Positions 22,460 through 34,020 of a stretch of 64,000 bases of DNA are shown here, one piece after another. A program made the translations under genes and the position numbers. The DNA comes from Cladorhizidae sp. MBARI D1340-BT2 (lineage: Eukaryota > Porifera > Demospongiae > Poecilosclerida > Cladorhizidae), in the NCBI GenBank assembly GCA_028752905.1, contig JAQNBH010000002.1:30362762-30426761 (forward strand), given 5' to 3'. The notes below the pieces were generated by a model that was not told where the DNA came from, made no database searches, and saw only the letters and a list, made by a program, of their open reading frames with translations. Position 1 is the first letter of the stretch; every line of letters starts with the position of its first letter.

Positions 22460-24795
22460 ATGGTGTGCAGTGTAGTGGACTCTTTACGTTGGAGTGGAAG
22501 AATCGGAATATAGAGTAACTAGCCTGGTCATCATCACGTCGGTATAACATCCATTAATTCAACGTAGCCATGAATCACAGACAATATCTGAGCACGAGCG
22601 AGCAGCTCCAACACGCACGACGCGAGACCCTTTACCAATGACAAAGGTTGGTAAAGTATAATTACGCGACATTTTTTTGGATGAAGAAGGGACCGTGCGT
22701 GTGGTAGAATGTACATTGTGATATCTGTATCTAGAGAGTAGTGGTCATATGTTATAATAAAGTACTCAAGTTCATTATTGTAGTTTTATACAATAATTCA
22801 GTTTGGGTGTTCACTTGGTTAGCTAGTCGAAGGGACTCTCTCTTTTGCCGGTTCCTGACGTAGTACTGGTAAAGTTTGCTAGATCCATAGGTGACTGCTG
22901 CTGTTGGATGTAGGCCCAGCTTCATGGGGGACCTAGCTAATGGTATTTATTTATACTTAAACCAGTGCATTAATTTTTTCAACCATGTAGTCTCTGACGT
23001 GCTCCCTTAAATGTTGGCAGTGTTCTACTAGTCTTCTGTTCCACACTCTCAGTGAAGTGGGTGGCACACTAGCATGCTACATTTTTTCTGCTGGAATGTA
23101 ATTACAGTAATGGTCGTTCTAAAAGGGTGGTGCCAATAATAATACAATAGTAACCAGTGTCACGGAGGTGGGGATGGACCCAGGTGCCCAGTATTGCTCC
23201 TGCAGTTCTCCCTCACTCTCGCCACACACATAGTGAAGTATGTACATCATGGAGTTCTAATTAATCTACGTAACTGCCAATTGTTGGGTCCCAACTCAAC
23301 AGCAGTGCCCATGCAAAGGCAATAAAGAAGTAACTTTGTCACTAACCCTGCTCTGCTTGTTGGCAGTAACCATGGCAATATATAAAGGTGCAAACATATC
23401 AGGGGAAGAAGAATCCCTCAACAATATTTTGGCCATTTTCTAAGGTAAGATGCTCACACTATACAGTATTTTTCCCGTCATAGCATATAGCTTAAGAATT
23501 TCCAGTGTAGAGGGGATGCCAGTGGATTTTAGTGACCTATGGATGACATAGTGGATAGAAGCGTGTTGAAGATGACGGCCATCACTGAGCAGCTTAGACC
23601 ATGTTGGCCCAGCAATCAACACTTGCACGACCACAGTGATGGCTTGCATGTGGCTGAGCAGTGTGAATACAGAGGAATGTAGTGGTGATGGCAAAATATA
23701 TGCACGAGTGATGTCAAGTGCAATTTACATCTCCTCTACATTAAGAGTGATATTTATGCGAAACTTCACTATACACCATCACATGTTCTTGCCACACATA
23801 TTCCACTTCTGTACGTCAAAAACAAATTCATAACCATATTATGAATGTGGTTTGCACACGCATAGTATATAGCAACAATTATTGCACCACTATGGGTGAA
23901 ATAGAGTAAGTATTCTGATTTGTGAAATATCACACATGCAAGAAGGTTCTGCAGCCTTTTACTATAATATGTGGCAATTTAGGTATGGTATTAGAATGTA
24001 TAAAAAGAAATTGGGGAATAAATGGAAAAAAATATTGAGTGAATATATACGAAACTAATATTCATATTAATTTAATATATATTACAAAGAAAACTTAATT
24101 AGATTACTAATAAATTAAAGTGAAGATCTGATTAGAGAGAATATTAAATAATAGAGAGAAAAATTAGAATACATTTTTAAATGAAGTGCATTTAAAACTA
24201 CAATAATGTACATATTATACAAGAGAATATTTATAGAGTATAATATAGGTGACATGTTGAGTATTAGATTGCATATTAGTATTTTAAATAAGAATACAAT
24301 AAGCCAGTGTAAGTTAAAAGAAGCTTCGATTATAATTAAAGTGCAGGCTAATAATTAATTAGAGTGCTTATTAAATTGTACATATTAAATGGGTGAATTT
24401 GATTTGATAGAAAACTTTTAAAAAATAAGTCCATGATTAGAGAGCATGTTATAAGGCATCTTAAATTGGACTCCACATTAAAAGTGTGAAGTGGCTTTCC
24501 AATATTATTGTTGTATAATAATTAATATACTAAATTGAACATTTATAATGATTGTGTAATGTTGTGTTTCTTTGTTGTTGCATTCTTTAGCATTTGGTAC
24601 AAAAGTGAGCCAAGAAAACAGTGAAGGAGAAGAGAAGAGAGTATATAGGACATTAGGAGTATGATTGAGATATATATAATGTTGCACACAAATACTTTAA
24701 ATTTGAAGCAATTATTAAGTGTTGGGTATAATTAATGTATATAGGATAGCACATTCATAGTCCATTTGTACTATTACTTATTTGGTAAATTTGGG
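22460..24795. other. AT-rich intergenic DNA
   Basis: No supported gene. From about 23990 to 24480 the text is very AT-rich, with recurrent phrases such as ttaattagattactaataaa and attaaagtg resembling the degenerate array at 26880-28190. Short ORFs (for example 23440-23694 minus) show no domain. Confidence 0.45.
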
Positions 24796-24845
24796 CAGTG
24801 CCGTATTAACCCATGGCAGGGACCCTAGGCTTCGAGCCCCCCACC
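24796..24845. repeat. Probable hAT element terminus
   Basis: The segment begins cagtgccgtattaaccc and continues through a GC-rich stretch (gggaccctaggcttcgagcc). This resembles CAG...G termini of hAT elements encoding ZMYM1-like transposases, and it lies about 270 bp beyond the 3' end of such a transposase relic on the minus strand. No matching inverted copy was found on the other side. Confidence 0.4.
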
Positions 24846-25069
24846 CCCTTACCCCCACCTGAATTTCACACACTCCTTGCGTATAATTTATTACAATATA
24901 TGTTTAACTTTACAGTACAGTACCGGTATTTTGGTATTGCTTTGCTTGAAATTGCTTCATGCTAATTAAAGGTTGTCTGATAAGATGATATTGTTTTCTT
25001 TTGTTACCTCCATTAATTACTTCATTTGGAATATTATTGTCCTACATATTATGTAGCTATATACTTAAA

Positions 25070-26770
25070 CATTTTTCTCTTTAATCTTTCGACAAACTGA
25101 TCCAGCTCATTGCTAAAATTGAATTTTTGGAACAAAGACGATTCTGCATGCATTAGTGCCAAATGATTGAGCTTTTCATCTTTCAGAGTGGATCGCAGGT
25201 AATTCTAATATGTTTCAGAGCAGAAAAAGACCTCTCTCCAGAACAGTTTGTGATGATAATTGACAAGTAAATGCGTAAACAAATAATACATGTTTGGATA
25301 AGTATCCTGCATTAGGTTATTAACAATGGTTTGAAGCATTCTCAATGCAATAAATGTCCCCTTATTTTCACCTTTTTGACTTAGCCACACATCAGATTCA
25401 GGTTCATTCATGTACTCTTGGAAATGAACAATTTCCTCAGGGAAGCTGATATTGAGGTCTTCTTGGTAAGTTTTCACCAGCCTCTCTGCCGCATCCCTCA
25501 GTTGGTCACCGTTTACCGAGGGCATTTTTAAAAGGAAGCAGAATTTGCCAGAGACCGTATCATATGCTTCCAGCCTCTTCTGAAGTGCTGTTAACAAGTG
25601 ATCATGGGAAGAAACACCATGACCCTAAAACTTCCCCTTCCTGAAAAGAAGTATCTTTAGAATTGCCATCATTTTGACTGAGGTTCACACTTCTTTGTTT
25701 CTTTCTTTGGTATCTTCTTTGTACACCGGTTCATTTTCAAGACCAATTTTGATCTTCCCTTTCTCCTCAAGTCCTCAAAAGCATCTCTTAAACTGGCGAC
25801 ATAATTATTCAATGATCTTAAGAGCTTCACAGCCTCGTTCAGATCCATATTTGTGCTCTGCAGCTTTATGCTTGCCTGGTGAAACCTTTCCATGACGACA
25901 GACCAGAACACCAGTAAGATGCAATTTTCCAAGGTATTCAACTTGGATAAAATACCCCTTGCCTCTTGTCGTGCTTTGGCTGTTTCGTCCAGATCTTCTG
26001 TAAATTACTATAAAACTATCCTTATTTTTTAATATCCACAGTTGAGTGCCTTTGAAGCATCGGAGTGGGCAGCCCATCTAGTGTCACTAGTGTCACTCAG
26101 GTGTTTGACAACAGGCAGGCCACCAAGGGCATTGACTAAAAGTTCCCACCGATGAGTTGATGCACTGATAAAGCAGTAGACGTTCTCTACCAATTCAAAG
26201 ACGTTTGAAGCAGCAGAAATGTTGTCCACAGCAGAATGGCCGATCAGGTTGAGGGAATGTGCGCAGCAAGGAATGTAGTCGGCAAGAGGATTCTTTTCAC
26301 GAATTCTTGCTTGTAATCCCAAATATTTGCCACTCATGTTTGATGCATTATCATATGATTGGCCTCTACAGTCACTAAACTTAATCTGATGTTTTTCTAA
26401 AAAAGTGGAAATGCTGTGTATTAGCTCTGCAGCACCGTGACCCTTCATCTCAATAAACTGCACAAACCTTTCAACAGGCTGACTGCCAATGACATATCGT
26501 AAAATGCAACACAGCTTGTCAGAGTGACTTATATCAGGGGTGGAGTCGACAGAAATTGAATAATATTTGATTTCCTCAATAATAGTGCTAAATACTTCTT
26601 TCCCTATGAGTTGGTTACATGTAGTGGAAGACAGGTAAGAAACTGACCCCTTCCCCTTGTTGCCGTACTTTTCCAAGTGAGTAGCAAAAAAGGGATCATA
26701 CTGGGAAAGCAATTCTAGTGTGCCCAAGAAGTTGCCAGGTGGGCATTATCAGGAGAATGAAAAAGCCATG
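25070..26770 (-). pseudogene. hAT / ZMYM1-like transposase relic
   Basis: The minus strand carries, in order, a block continuing from NAH-GNFLGTLELL (frame break near 26730), the DUF4371-type domain (PF14291) at 26029-26727 with YYSISVDSTPDISHSDKL, DCRGQSYDNASNMSGKY and CCAHSLNLIGHSA, and the helical middle (25669-25941). The C-terminal hAT dimerisation region (PF05699) is at 25070-25597, with ERSFSALKHIRI then NYLRSTLKDEKLNHLALMHA. The DUF4371 blocks are the RNase-H-like catalytic core of hAT transposases domesticated in vertebrate ZMYM1. The frame changes at least four times (near 26730, 26055, 25640 and 25150) and the N-terminal TTF zinc finger is missing, so it is a dead copy. A plausible 3' terminus lies at 24796. 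Confidence 0.85.
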
Positions 26771-26879
26771 GTTACTTGTGCGATGTGTGTCTCCTGAAAA
26801 TCAATTAAAAAGAGTAAACTGCTTAACCAATACAGAATTGGAATCATTACTCAAATATTTTATTAAACTAACGCAATTA

Positions 26880-28190
26880 GAGTGCATATTACATTAGAAT
26901 GCACATGAAAATATGGACATATTCATTAGATTAGAGAGCATATTACATTAAATACAAATTAAAATTAGTAATAATAGTGCATATTAAACTATAGTGAGAA
27001 TTCGAAAAGAATGCAAATTAAACTCAAATGCTAATTAAATTATAGTGCAAGAGTTATTACAATGCATCTTAGCTACTTATTGAATTAGAGCGAGATTAAA
27101 CAAGTTTAATTAGAATGCATATTGAACTAGATTGCAAGGTTAATTAGAGTGCATATTAAATAAAGTACATATGAAACAGAGTGCAGACCAAATTAAACTA
27201 GATTGCATACTAAATTTGAGTGCACATTTAATTAGAGTGCTTATTGTATACATTTAATTATAGTAGAGTGAACTTAATTAGTGCTTATTAAACTAGACAA
27301 TTTAACATAGAGTGCATATTGAATTAGAGCGCATATTTAGTAAATTGTATATTAAATTATATTACAATAAAATTTAGTGTCAAATTAAATTAGATTAAAT
27401 GTTAAACTAGATTACATATTAAATAAATGTCTGCATTAACTTATGATGTAAATTAAATTATCATTCGAGAGTGCATATAACATTTGAGGACATATTAAAC
27501 TAGAGCATAGACTACTAGAACTAATATTAGTCTATGACTATATTATAGAGCTAAACAAGTGAGAAAATTAAATTACAATAATACTAGATTACCAATAAAA
27601 TTTGACTAATAAATTAGATTGCCTATTAAACAAGAGTTGAAATTAAAGCTAAAGTTATATAAAATTAGAGAAATATAGTGTATATAAACTATGATTTGCA
27701 TATAAACTGGAGTATAAAGTGCATAATTATTAAACCAGAGAAAATTAGAGTTCACACTAGTATACATTTAGAGTATAAATGAAATTAGAGTGCATATTAA
27801 ATAGAGTGCATATTAAATAGAGTACTAAATTAGATGGCACATTTAACTAAGTTCAAATTAAAAGTAGACAACATAAAATTATTGTGTAAATTAGTACATA
27901 TTTAACTAGTGTATGGATTACAGTTAGTGTGTATTAGACTGGAGTGCCAAGTGCATAGCAAACTAGAGAGCATATTAAACTAGAGAATTATTAAAAATTA
28001 GAGGCATATTGAATTAAAGTGCATAGTAAATTTTGAGTGAAATTAAAGTGAGTGCATATTGTATTCGAGTGCATATTAAATTTGGGTCCATAAAAAACTA
28101 GATTGCACATTAAAAATTAGACTGTTCGTGAAACTAGGGTCAAAATTAAACTAGAGTGGATATTAAATTAGAATTGGAGTGATATTGACT
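26880..28190. repeat. Degenerate AT-rich array (attaaa-ctagagtgcat)
   Basis: Over 1.3 kb the phrase attaaayta gagtgcatatt recurs in many imperfect, irregularly spaced versions (for example near 27120, 27170, 27240, 27800, 28010, 28060, 28140). It looks like an old, heavily mutated minisatellite with a unit of roughly 17-22 bp. It has no coding capacity. It separates two hAT relics. Confidence 0.65.
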
Positions 28191-28204
28191 AGTGACCTCA
28201 TCAG

Positions 28205-28745
28205 TAATCACACTCATCCTTGCTGCCTATTGACTTGATCCAAGGTTCTGCTTCATATTTAATCACCTAACAGTTGATTCTGAATTCCTGGCGATGTCTA
28301 CGATGCATTTTTTGTACCTTTCCCAATGTGCTCAGCTGAGAGTATCTCCAGCATTCACTCCAAACTTTAGTAAGGCCAAAACATTTACATGACTTAAAAC
28401 AACCTCCTTGTTATCCTCAACATTGGTGAGATTGTCATAACTGCCACGTAGACAAATACTTTGTTGCCCACATACAGTAATTATTTTAATAAATTGATGG
28501 TAAGTAGCAATTGTATCAGCAATAGCTTGATAGATGCCACAGCAAGTGCTTGGTTGTTGGCCATTACAATGACAACTCTTGCAATAATCCCTGCCGTGAA
28601 AGCTTTACCCAAATTAATTAGTGGTCGGGTAACTAGAGTGCCAGGATCCTTACCGTGACAGCAAGTAGAACCTGAAGCAAGTGAAACACAAGGAAGGGAA
28701 TAGCTAACATTTGCCTGTTCCCCGTACCTAAACAGGTTTAATTTG
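28205..28745 (-). pseudogene. Second hAT / ZMYM1-like relic, N-terminal part
   Basis: The minus strand first reads a TTF-zinc-finger-like tail (GKDPGTLVTRPLINLGKAF, then NNQALAVASIKLLL). In a shifted frame it continues with ITVCGQQSICLRGSYDN, matching the TILLCGKQNIALRGHRD block of ZMYM1-like hAT proteins. NVLALLKFGVNAGDTL, then a stop, AHWERYKKCIVDIAR and VITDEVTS follow. These blocks precede and overlap the part kept in the 25070-26770 relic (both contain the NPGNF/ALLEF region), so this is a separate copy. It has at least one frameshift (near 28500) and several stops. Confidence 0.7.
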
Positions 28746-28845
28746 ATGTAGGCACTTATACTGAAAAGGCTCTTGATGTTACTTTTAGATATAGAATCTG
28801 GGTGCTGTTTTAAAGTGATACTTATGAAGTTGAGATCTCTCATTA

Positions 28846-30675
28846 TCAGTAATTGTAGAAATGCCTATGTCTTAGAGACATAAATGTATATATCGCTGCT
28901 GGAAATCTCTGTTTCAAGTTGTGGTGACCTCTATGGAGGTGGAAATCTTAAAAAAACAGTTAGTTAATGTTGATCTAATACTAACCTACTTTGTTTTACC
29001 TTCATGACCTGAGATTATTTCTTATTCAAGGATGTGTGTACTGCTTAGAAGTATGGTTCAGAGTTTTCAGACATGATGATACCTTACCATGTGCTCACAC
29101 TACCTGTAAACTCTAGTGGCTATGATAGTGGCATGTTTGTGAGTGAATTTCTGCCTTTTATTTAGCAGCTATTAATCAACACACAACCAACTTAAACCCA
29201 AATACCGAGACACACATCTTCTACACATCCACACTTGCACACACAGCATATACATACTAATAAGCAGTCATATTTGCTGGGATCTGCTCTCTGTTCAAAT
29301 GATAGTCTTATTAGACCCTAAAGAACATATTCAAATAAGGTTTTCAAATATTAATTTAGTGACAGCATATTCAACACGTTCACAACACATTTGCATAACT
29401 ACTGACTCAAAGGCGTGGCTCCTTTAAACAGGCTGCCAGGCGGGAGTCAAGTTATTCCCTTACATGGTAATGTGACTACTAATTACTTATTCCTTGGCCA
29501 ATCAAAACTAACCAGGGAGATCTCATGACCTACCACTATTGGCTAACACTTCTTATCACTAACTATGTGATCTCTACTTAATTATCAGTTCCAAAACTTG
29601 TCAGATGTTCATCATGGTTGAGGAATCCCTGACAATACCTAACTGTGACATATATAGCAACCACACAATCATTAATATATCATTATGACAGACCCCCATT
29701 CTGTCACCCACAAATCGCAGGTTGCAATCATTCATCTAGGGACCTTATTGCTAAGATCCTCAAGCGAAATTGAAAGAGTTCCGTTGCGAAAAACAGTTCG
29801 AACTCTTTTCTTGCTTCAGATGGGGTTTGCATCTCCCTGCTATTACTAGTGGGGGGTTAGGTCTCAAACCCAGCATTTTCATCCTATCTATCCCTTGCAG
29901 TCTAGCGGTCTGTTTTCTGTTGCACTTTCCGTAGCCTTACAGCCCCCAGCATTCGGTGCATGGTACTGAAAGCCATTGCTTTCATCACAGCATCAGCCTA
30001 ACGTGGTTTTTTCTATCTCCGATAAAACCTTTTGCCCGCTTTAATAATCTTTTTCTTCTCCGCCTTGAGGCGACGGCATTTGTTACTCTTGTCATTATTC
30101 CCTTACTCCTTTTACATGCACGCGAGGCGTTTATATTTATTTGCGTAGGCTTTGCTCAATACAGTCTGTTTTCCATACTTGAGAACACTGAGCCTCCACA
30201 TCCCACACTCCCACCCCTCCCCTCCTCCCTCCCCAACCTGCAATAAGCAAAAGTGGGTGAAGGGGAGAAAATAAAATTGCCGTCAATGGAAAGTAGGGTT
30301 TCAGTGCACAAGCTTGGCCAATACATTTTGTTTTAGTGCCTAATAAACATACTAATTTTTGTAGAGTAGGGCCACAGATAACAATTTCAACTGGTTAGGA
30401 CTTTTTCAGGAACCACAACTGAAGGCAGTTCAGGCACTCAGATTTTTGTGGACCCTCTATGGCCACATGTAATGGCATATTTATATATACCTAAGTATCA
30501 TTATTTTGAACCAAAAGAGTGCACACAGAGGTTTTTATATCTATATATACCAAGTAAATATTGCAGAATCTATGAAGTTGCAAAGTGGTAACCACAAATT
30601 TTTGTTGTATTTATATCTTATAATATATTCTCACCTTCGTATATACGAACATAAGTCAACTTATAAAACATGTTT
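28846..30675. other. Intergenic DNA, nothing recognised
   Basis: No supported gene. The plus-strand ORF at 29956-30246 (96 codons) is hydrophobic and ends in a Pro-rich run, but has no domain and no conserved neighbours. Sequence around 29690-29900 looks like repeat debris. Confidence 0.4.
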
Positions 30676-30957
30676 TCAATAATCCGCAACTTGAAGATTT
30701 TCATTGGAACCAAAGCTAAGCTGAGGATGGTCGTTAACATTGTCAATCTTCTTCAAGGCCATGTAGTGGAACTGGCCCAATAAACCAAGATGCACTACTC
30801 CAGTTGCAGTATGACATGATTTGCTTGGCTCCATGTTGGGGTTGATAGTGGAAATAATGTGCACATCCACATGGAGCATATCATCCAGCCCTTGGACTGC
30901 CATCTGGTCGCCCAAAGCTGTGGATGAAATTCTCTTTAGATATTTACAAGAATGCAT
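30676..30957 (-). pseudogene. OTU-like protease, C-terminal fragment (copy 1)
   Basis: A 93-codon minus frame matches the C-terminal half of OTU-type cysteine protease domains (PF02338) found in metazoan mobile elements: LGDQMAVQGLDDMLHVDVHI, ISTINPNMEP, then HLGLLGQFHYMALKK. The H in FHY is the expected catalytic histidine. OTU proteases cleave ubiquitin or ubiquitin-like modifiers; in transposons their target is unknown. The N-terminal half with the catalytic DG.C is missing here. About 200 bp of this segment recurs at 37503-37720, so it is part of a dispersed family. Confidence 0.7.
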
Positions 30958-31900
30958 TTGTTACTCTATGCTGTTTGTATTAACATCATCCTTCTGCTCT
31001 CCTTCAGGAGACATCTTTATTTCAAGGTCTATTATAAGATTGTCCTATAGGGTTGATTAACTTTTCACGTAGTTGTGTCAATACATTTCCTGTTAATCAA
31101 CTTAAACTAATATCCTCACTCAATCTTTCAGCTGGATGCTCTGTAATTTCATTTCTAATCAAGGCTAGATTATCTAGTGGAAGAGTTGAGTCAGTAAATT
31201 TAAGTTGATCATTTGAAAGCTATTACATATCTGTATTATATCTACTGAAAGTTGTTGTAGACATTAATTTGGTTGTTTTATTGTTGTTTCAGCAATAGTA
31301 TTATTATTAATAGAATAGTTCATTATTATTATTATTATAGCATAGTATCATTTATATCATTGTTTTATTCTGAAGAGATTCTTTCTATATATGAGTTTTC
31401 CTGGTAGTCAAAAACTAGATAATTTGATCTTACAAATTCCAACCCTTCTTTAAAATACTTATATTTATCCAAAAAATATGTAGCTTTTATACACTTATCA
31501 TAATGAGGGTGATATAACAAAGGATGAATACAAATATGAGAGGAAAGATGATAATGAAAAACAGGATTCTACATAATGTGGCCAAGACCGGATTGTCTTA
31601 AAGAAAAATACTTATCCCTTTGCCAATAAATAATACATTTGAGCGAGCTTCCTAAACCCACTCCCTCCCCATTATTTGGCGTTTATATACACATTTACGC
31701 TTTTAGCTTCTTTTTATTAGCAACTGATATTTACTCCTTTCATATAAGTTTTAACTATGAAAGGCACAGAGCCAACATTTTATAGCAACTGACAATAACT
31801 CCCTTCATACATCTTTTTACTATGAAATAAGTAGAGCCATATTTTTATTAGCAACTCTCTTTTTATATAACATTTTACAATTATATAGGAAGGGAGAACT
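30676..31900. mobile_element. Dispersed OTU-associated family, copy 1 (partial)
   Basis: From the OTU fragment on, the sequence parallels 37503-37720 and then 40030-40720. Shared landmarks are taacatcatc (30985/40031), ctactgaaagtt followed by ttgtag (31243/40229), cccaacctt, and agcttcctaaa (31647/40565). About 70-bp repeats containing tattagcaactgacatttac follow. Relative to copy 2 it lacks the middle 2.3 kb. A gypsy element (31914-35514) interrupts its 70-bp repeat tail, which resumes at 35515. Confidence 0.65.
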
Positions 31901-31913
31901 ATTTATTAGTGAA

Positions 31914-32290
31914 TGTGAAGGATTGGATGAACTCATAACTAGAAGAGGATGGTGCTTGGGGTTTATTGAACTCATTATTGAACTCTTATGTTATGTGTGA
32001 TGATTAATGACTGTATAGTATAAATATTAAGATATTACACCATGTGTTGACGGCAAATAAGGAAGTGGTGACTGCAAGCATTGTACTTCTTATTTTATGT
32101 ACTTATTTGGTGATGTTTCATTTCTGTATAGCTAAGTATAAGGAATGTAATTATTGTTAGGTTTAGTATATAAGAGTTTAGTTTTGTAAAGTATATATTT
32201 GTGTTGATTTACACCTATTTTCATGATCAACATCAATCTTCAAAGGCATGCTGTTTATGAATAGAAGTTGCCTTTATGTGGATCCTTTAA
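31914..32290 (+). repeat. 5' LTR of gypsy A
   Basis: It starts TGTGAAG and ends ggatccttta, matching the 3' LTR at 35344-35514 (shared gtatagtataaatattaaga and caatcttcaaagg). It is about 200 bp longer than the 3' LTR, which has lost segments near its start and middle. A TATATAAG lies at 32167-32174. Confidence 0.8.
32167..32174 (+). promoter_or_regulatory. TATA-like box in gypsy A LTR
   Basis: TATATAAG within the part of the 5' LTR that is missing from the 3' LTR. It is positioned about 120 bp before the LTR end, as expected for an LTR promoter. Inferred from sequence only. Confidence 0.4.
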
Positions 32291-32293
32291 ATT

Positions 32294-32311
32294 TGGTGGC
32301 AGCCGTGGGAT
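32294..32311 (+). other. Primer binding site of gypsy A
   Basis: tggtggcagccgtgggat lies 3-4 nt after the 5' LTR. The TGG start (complement of tRNA CCA) and the ggtggcagc core are shared with gypsy B (41478). The tRNA species cannot be assigned by eye. Confidence 0.5.
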
Positions 32312-32409
32312 CCGTGATCTGTCAGGCGTACGAAACAATCCATTACCATTATTTTACCTTGTTTATGTCAACCCACTCAGGATGAACATTTAAACAACCA
32401 GCAGGAGTA

Positions 32410-33332
32410 ATGACAGAAGAGCATAGCATGCCTCAATTGCTGAGATTCCTGATGGAGGACAGACAATGACAGCTGACTTGTCGAGAAGATGAGGCAACGA
32501 GATGTGAAGAGGTGGAGCATCATCATCGCGAAGACGAGGCTGCATGGCGTGAAGAAGCGGAGCATTGTCGTCGAGAAGACAAGGCTACACATCGTGAAGA
32601 GGCAGAGCATCATCGTCGAGAAGAAGAGACTACACGATGTGAAGAAGAGGAGCATCGTCATTGAGAAGAAGAGGCGTTACATCGGAAGGAGATCAATCCG
32701 CAGGTGAACTTGCTGAGAGGCCTGGTAGAGTGTAACAATGCAGGGAGTGGCTGTGGCAGCTCGAACCAACAAAAAGACCCAGACATAAAACTTACCAAGT
32801 ACTCCGAGGACGATGATATTTAAGATTACCAGATGGTGTTCAAGCGATTTGCAGCAGCCTACGAGTTCAAGGAGAAATACTGGACTTTCAAGCTAGCCCC
32901 CTACCTCACAAGCAAAGCCCGAGAAGCATATATGAAGCTGAGGACAGCGCCGACTACCCACGAGTAAAGGGAGCAATCCTACGACGCTATGATGTCAATA
33001 AAGATACCTATATAAGAAGGTTCCGTGCCTCTACACGAAAGCCCAATGAGACCAACTGGGAGCTGGTAACCAGACTGGAGGACCTGGCTACAAAATGGAT
33101 GAAAGAGTGCACAACCAAGAACCTAGATGAGGAAAAGGATATTCTACCTGACCTGACCCATTCGCTGATGATGATATCTTTGAACCAGGATATGGGAAGA
33201 GGATGCTCACTAGATAAGAAAAATGGGCACAAAGAAAAGAATACCAGACACAAGGGCTATGGTGGATCCAGAAGGGGTCGACTGGTCTCGTACGAGGCCA
33301 CCTTTTCTCTAATTACCCAAACTCGACAGTAA
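32410..33332 (+). pseudogene. gag relic of gypsy A
   Basis: The frame from the ATG at 32410 has a charged repetitive region (EEAEHHRRED-type 11-residue repeats, 32480-32680) predicted to form a coiled coil. A capsid-like block follows: YQMVFKRFAAAYEFKEKYWT, then FKLAPYLTSKAREAYMKL. This is the SCAN-like/retroviral capsid pattern in which a helix 'tqLapyLtGkA..ay' is conserved. A further capsid helix appears in the next frame near 33000. There are stops near 32467, 32660, 32820 and 32965 and at least one frameshift. No CCHC zinc knuckle is seen before the frame runs into the 33322 insertion. Gag would form the retrotransposon particle. Confidence 0.65.
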
Positions 33333-33516
33333 ATCTCGGAGTGCTTTTTGCCTTTCTTGCTTTTTTCTTTTTCTTTTAGCTAGCTATGTTTACTCTGCCT
33401 AGCTGGCTGACCTGCAAAGCCACACCCCCAAGTGGGGGAAGCGTGTGTGTGTGGCTGCATAGTCGTTCCAAATTCAGCACCTGGTTCATTACCTCCCAGC
33501 GAGATTTACTGTCGAC
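33322..33516. mobile_element. Small foldback/MITE inserted in gypsy A
   Basis: Perfect 15-nt inverted arms tcgacagtaaatctc at 33323-33337 and gagatttactgtcga at 33501-33515 bound about 195 bp of non-coding DNA. The insertion is between gag and pol of gypsy A. The superfamily is not clear because no convincing target duplication is seen. Confidence 0.6.
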
Positions 33517-33965
33517 TCCTGTCACTCAGTTAAGTTAAAGGCTTTTTTTCAAACCCACCCCAGGCCCCCCCCCCCCCCCCTAAAGCTAAGTAAGTTGATT
33601 TAAACTGAGCATTGATTGAGAATATTATGCTATTGAATAGAATGCCAACTTAGTACTAGTACTAGCTAGCTATAGTCGTTGCAACCAGCCAGCCACTACT
33701 GCTAGCTAGTAGAGTTAATTTACATAGAAATTTCCACATTTAATGCATAGGAAACAAGCAAGAACACCACTTTTCCATTTCCAGCTGTGGTACTGTCACT
33801 CTTCCATGGTCTCCTGCTTCAGTCCATTGTGTCTCCTCCGAGCCCTCTGTGTCTGTGATTCTCACCCTGCCCTCTGTGTCCATCACAGAGAACTCTCTAT
33901 CTGTGTCTCCCACCCAGCCCTCTCTGTTTGTGTCTCCCACCCATCCCTCAGGCTCTGTGTCTGGT

Positions 33966-34014
33966 TAGCTCAACGGTAAAGGGTTGACTTTATGAGTATC
34001 TTGGGTTCATTCTC
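33966..34014 (+). other. tRNA-like A/B box (pol III promoter-like)
   Basis: tagctcaacggtaaag at 33966-33981 matches a tRNA A box/D-arm, and gggttcattctc at 34003-34014 approximates a B box/T-arm at normal spacing. No complete cloverleaf with a paired acceptor stem is convincing, so this is a tRNA-derived relic (SINE head or tRNA pseudogene) rather than a functional tRNA. Confidence 0.35.
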
Positions 34015-34020
34015 GGGAGT

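Noticed and set aside
29956..30246. 96-codon hydrophobic ORF as a membrane protein
   Set aside because: No conserved motif, Pro-rich random-looking tail, no start or splice context; kept only as intergenic.
32377..32707. Cys/Phe-rich minus ORF and basic plus ORF
   Set aside because: Frame shadows of the charged repeat region of gypsy A gag.
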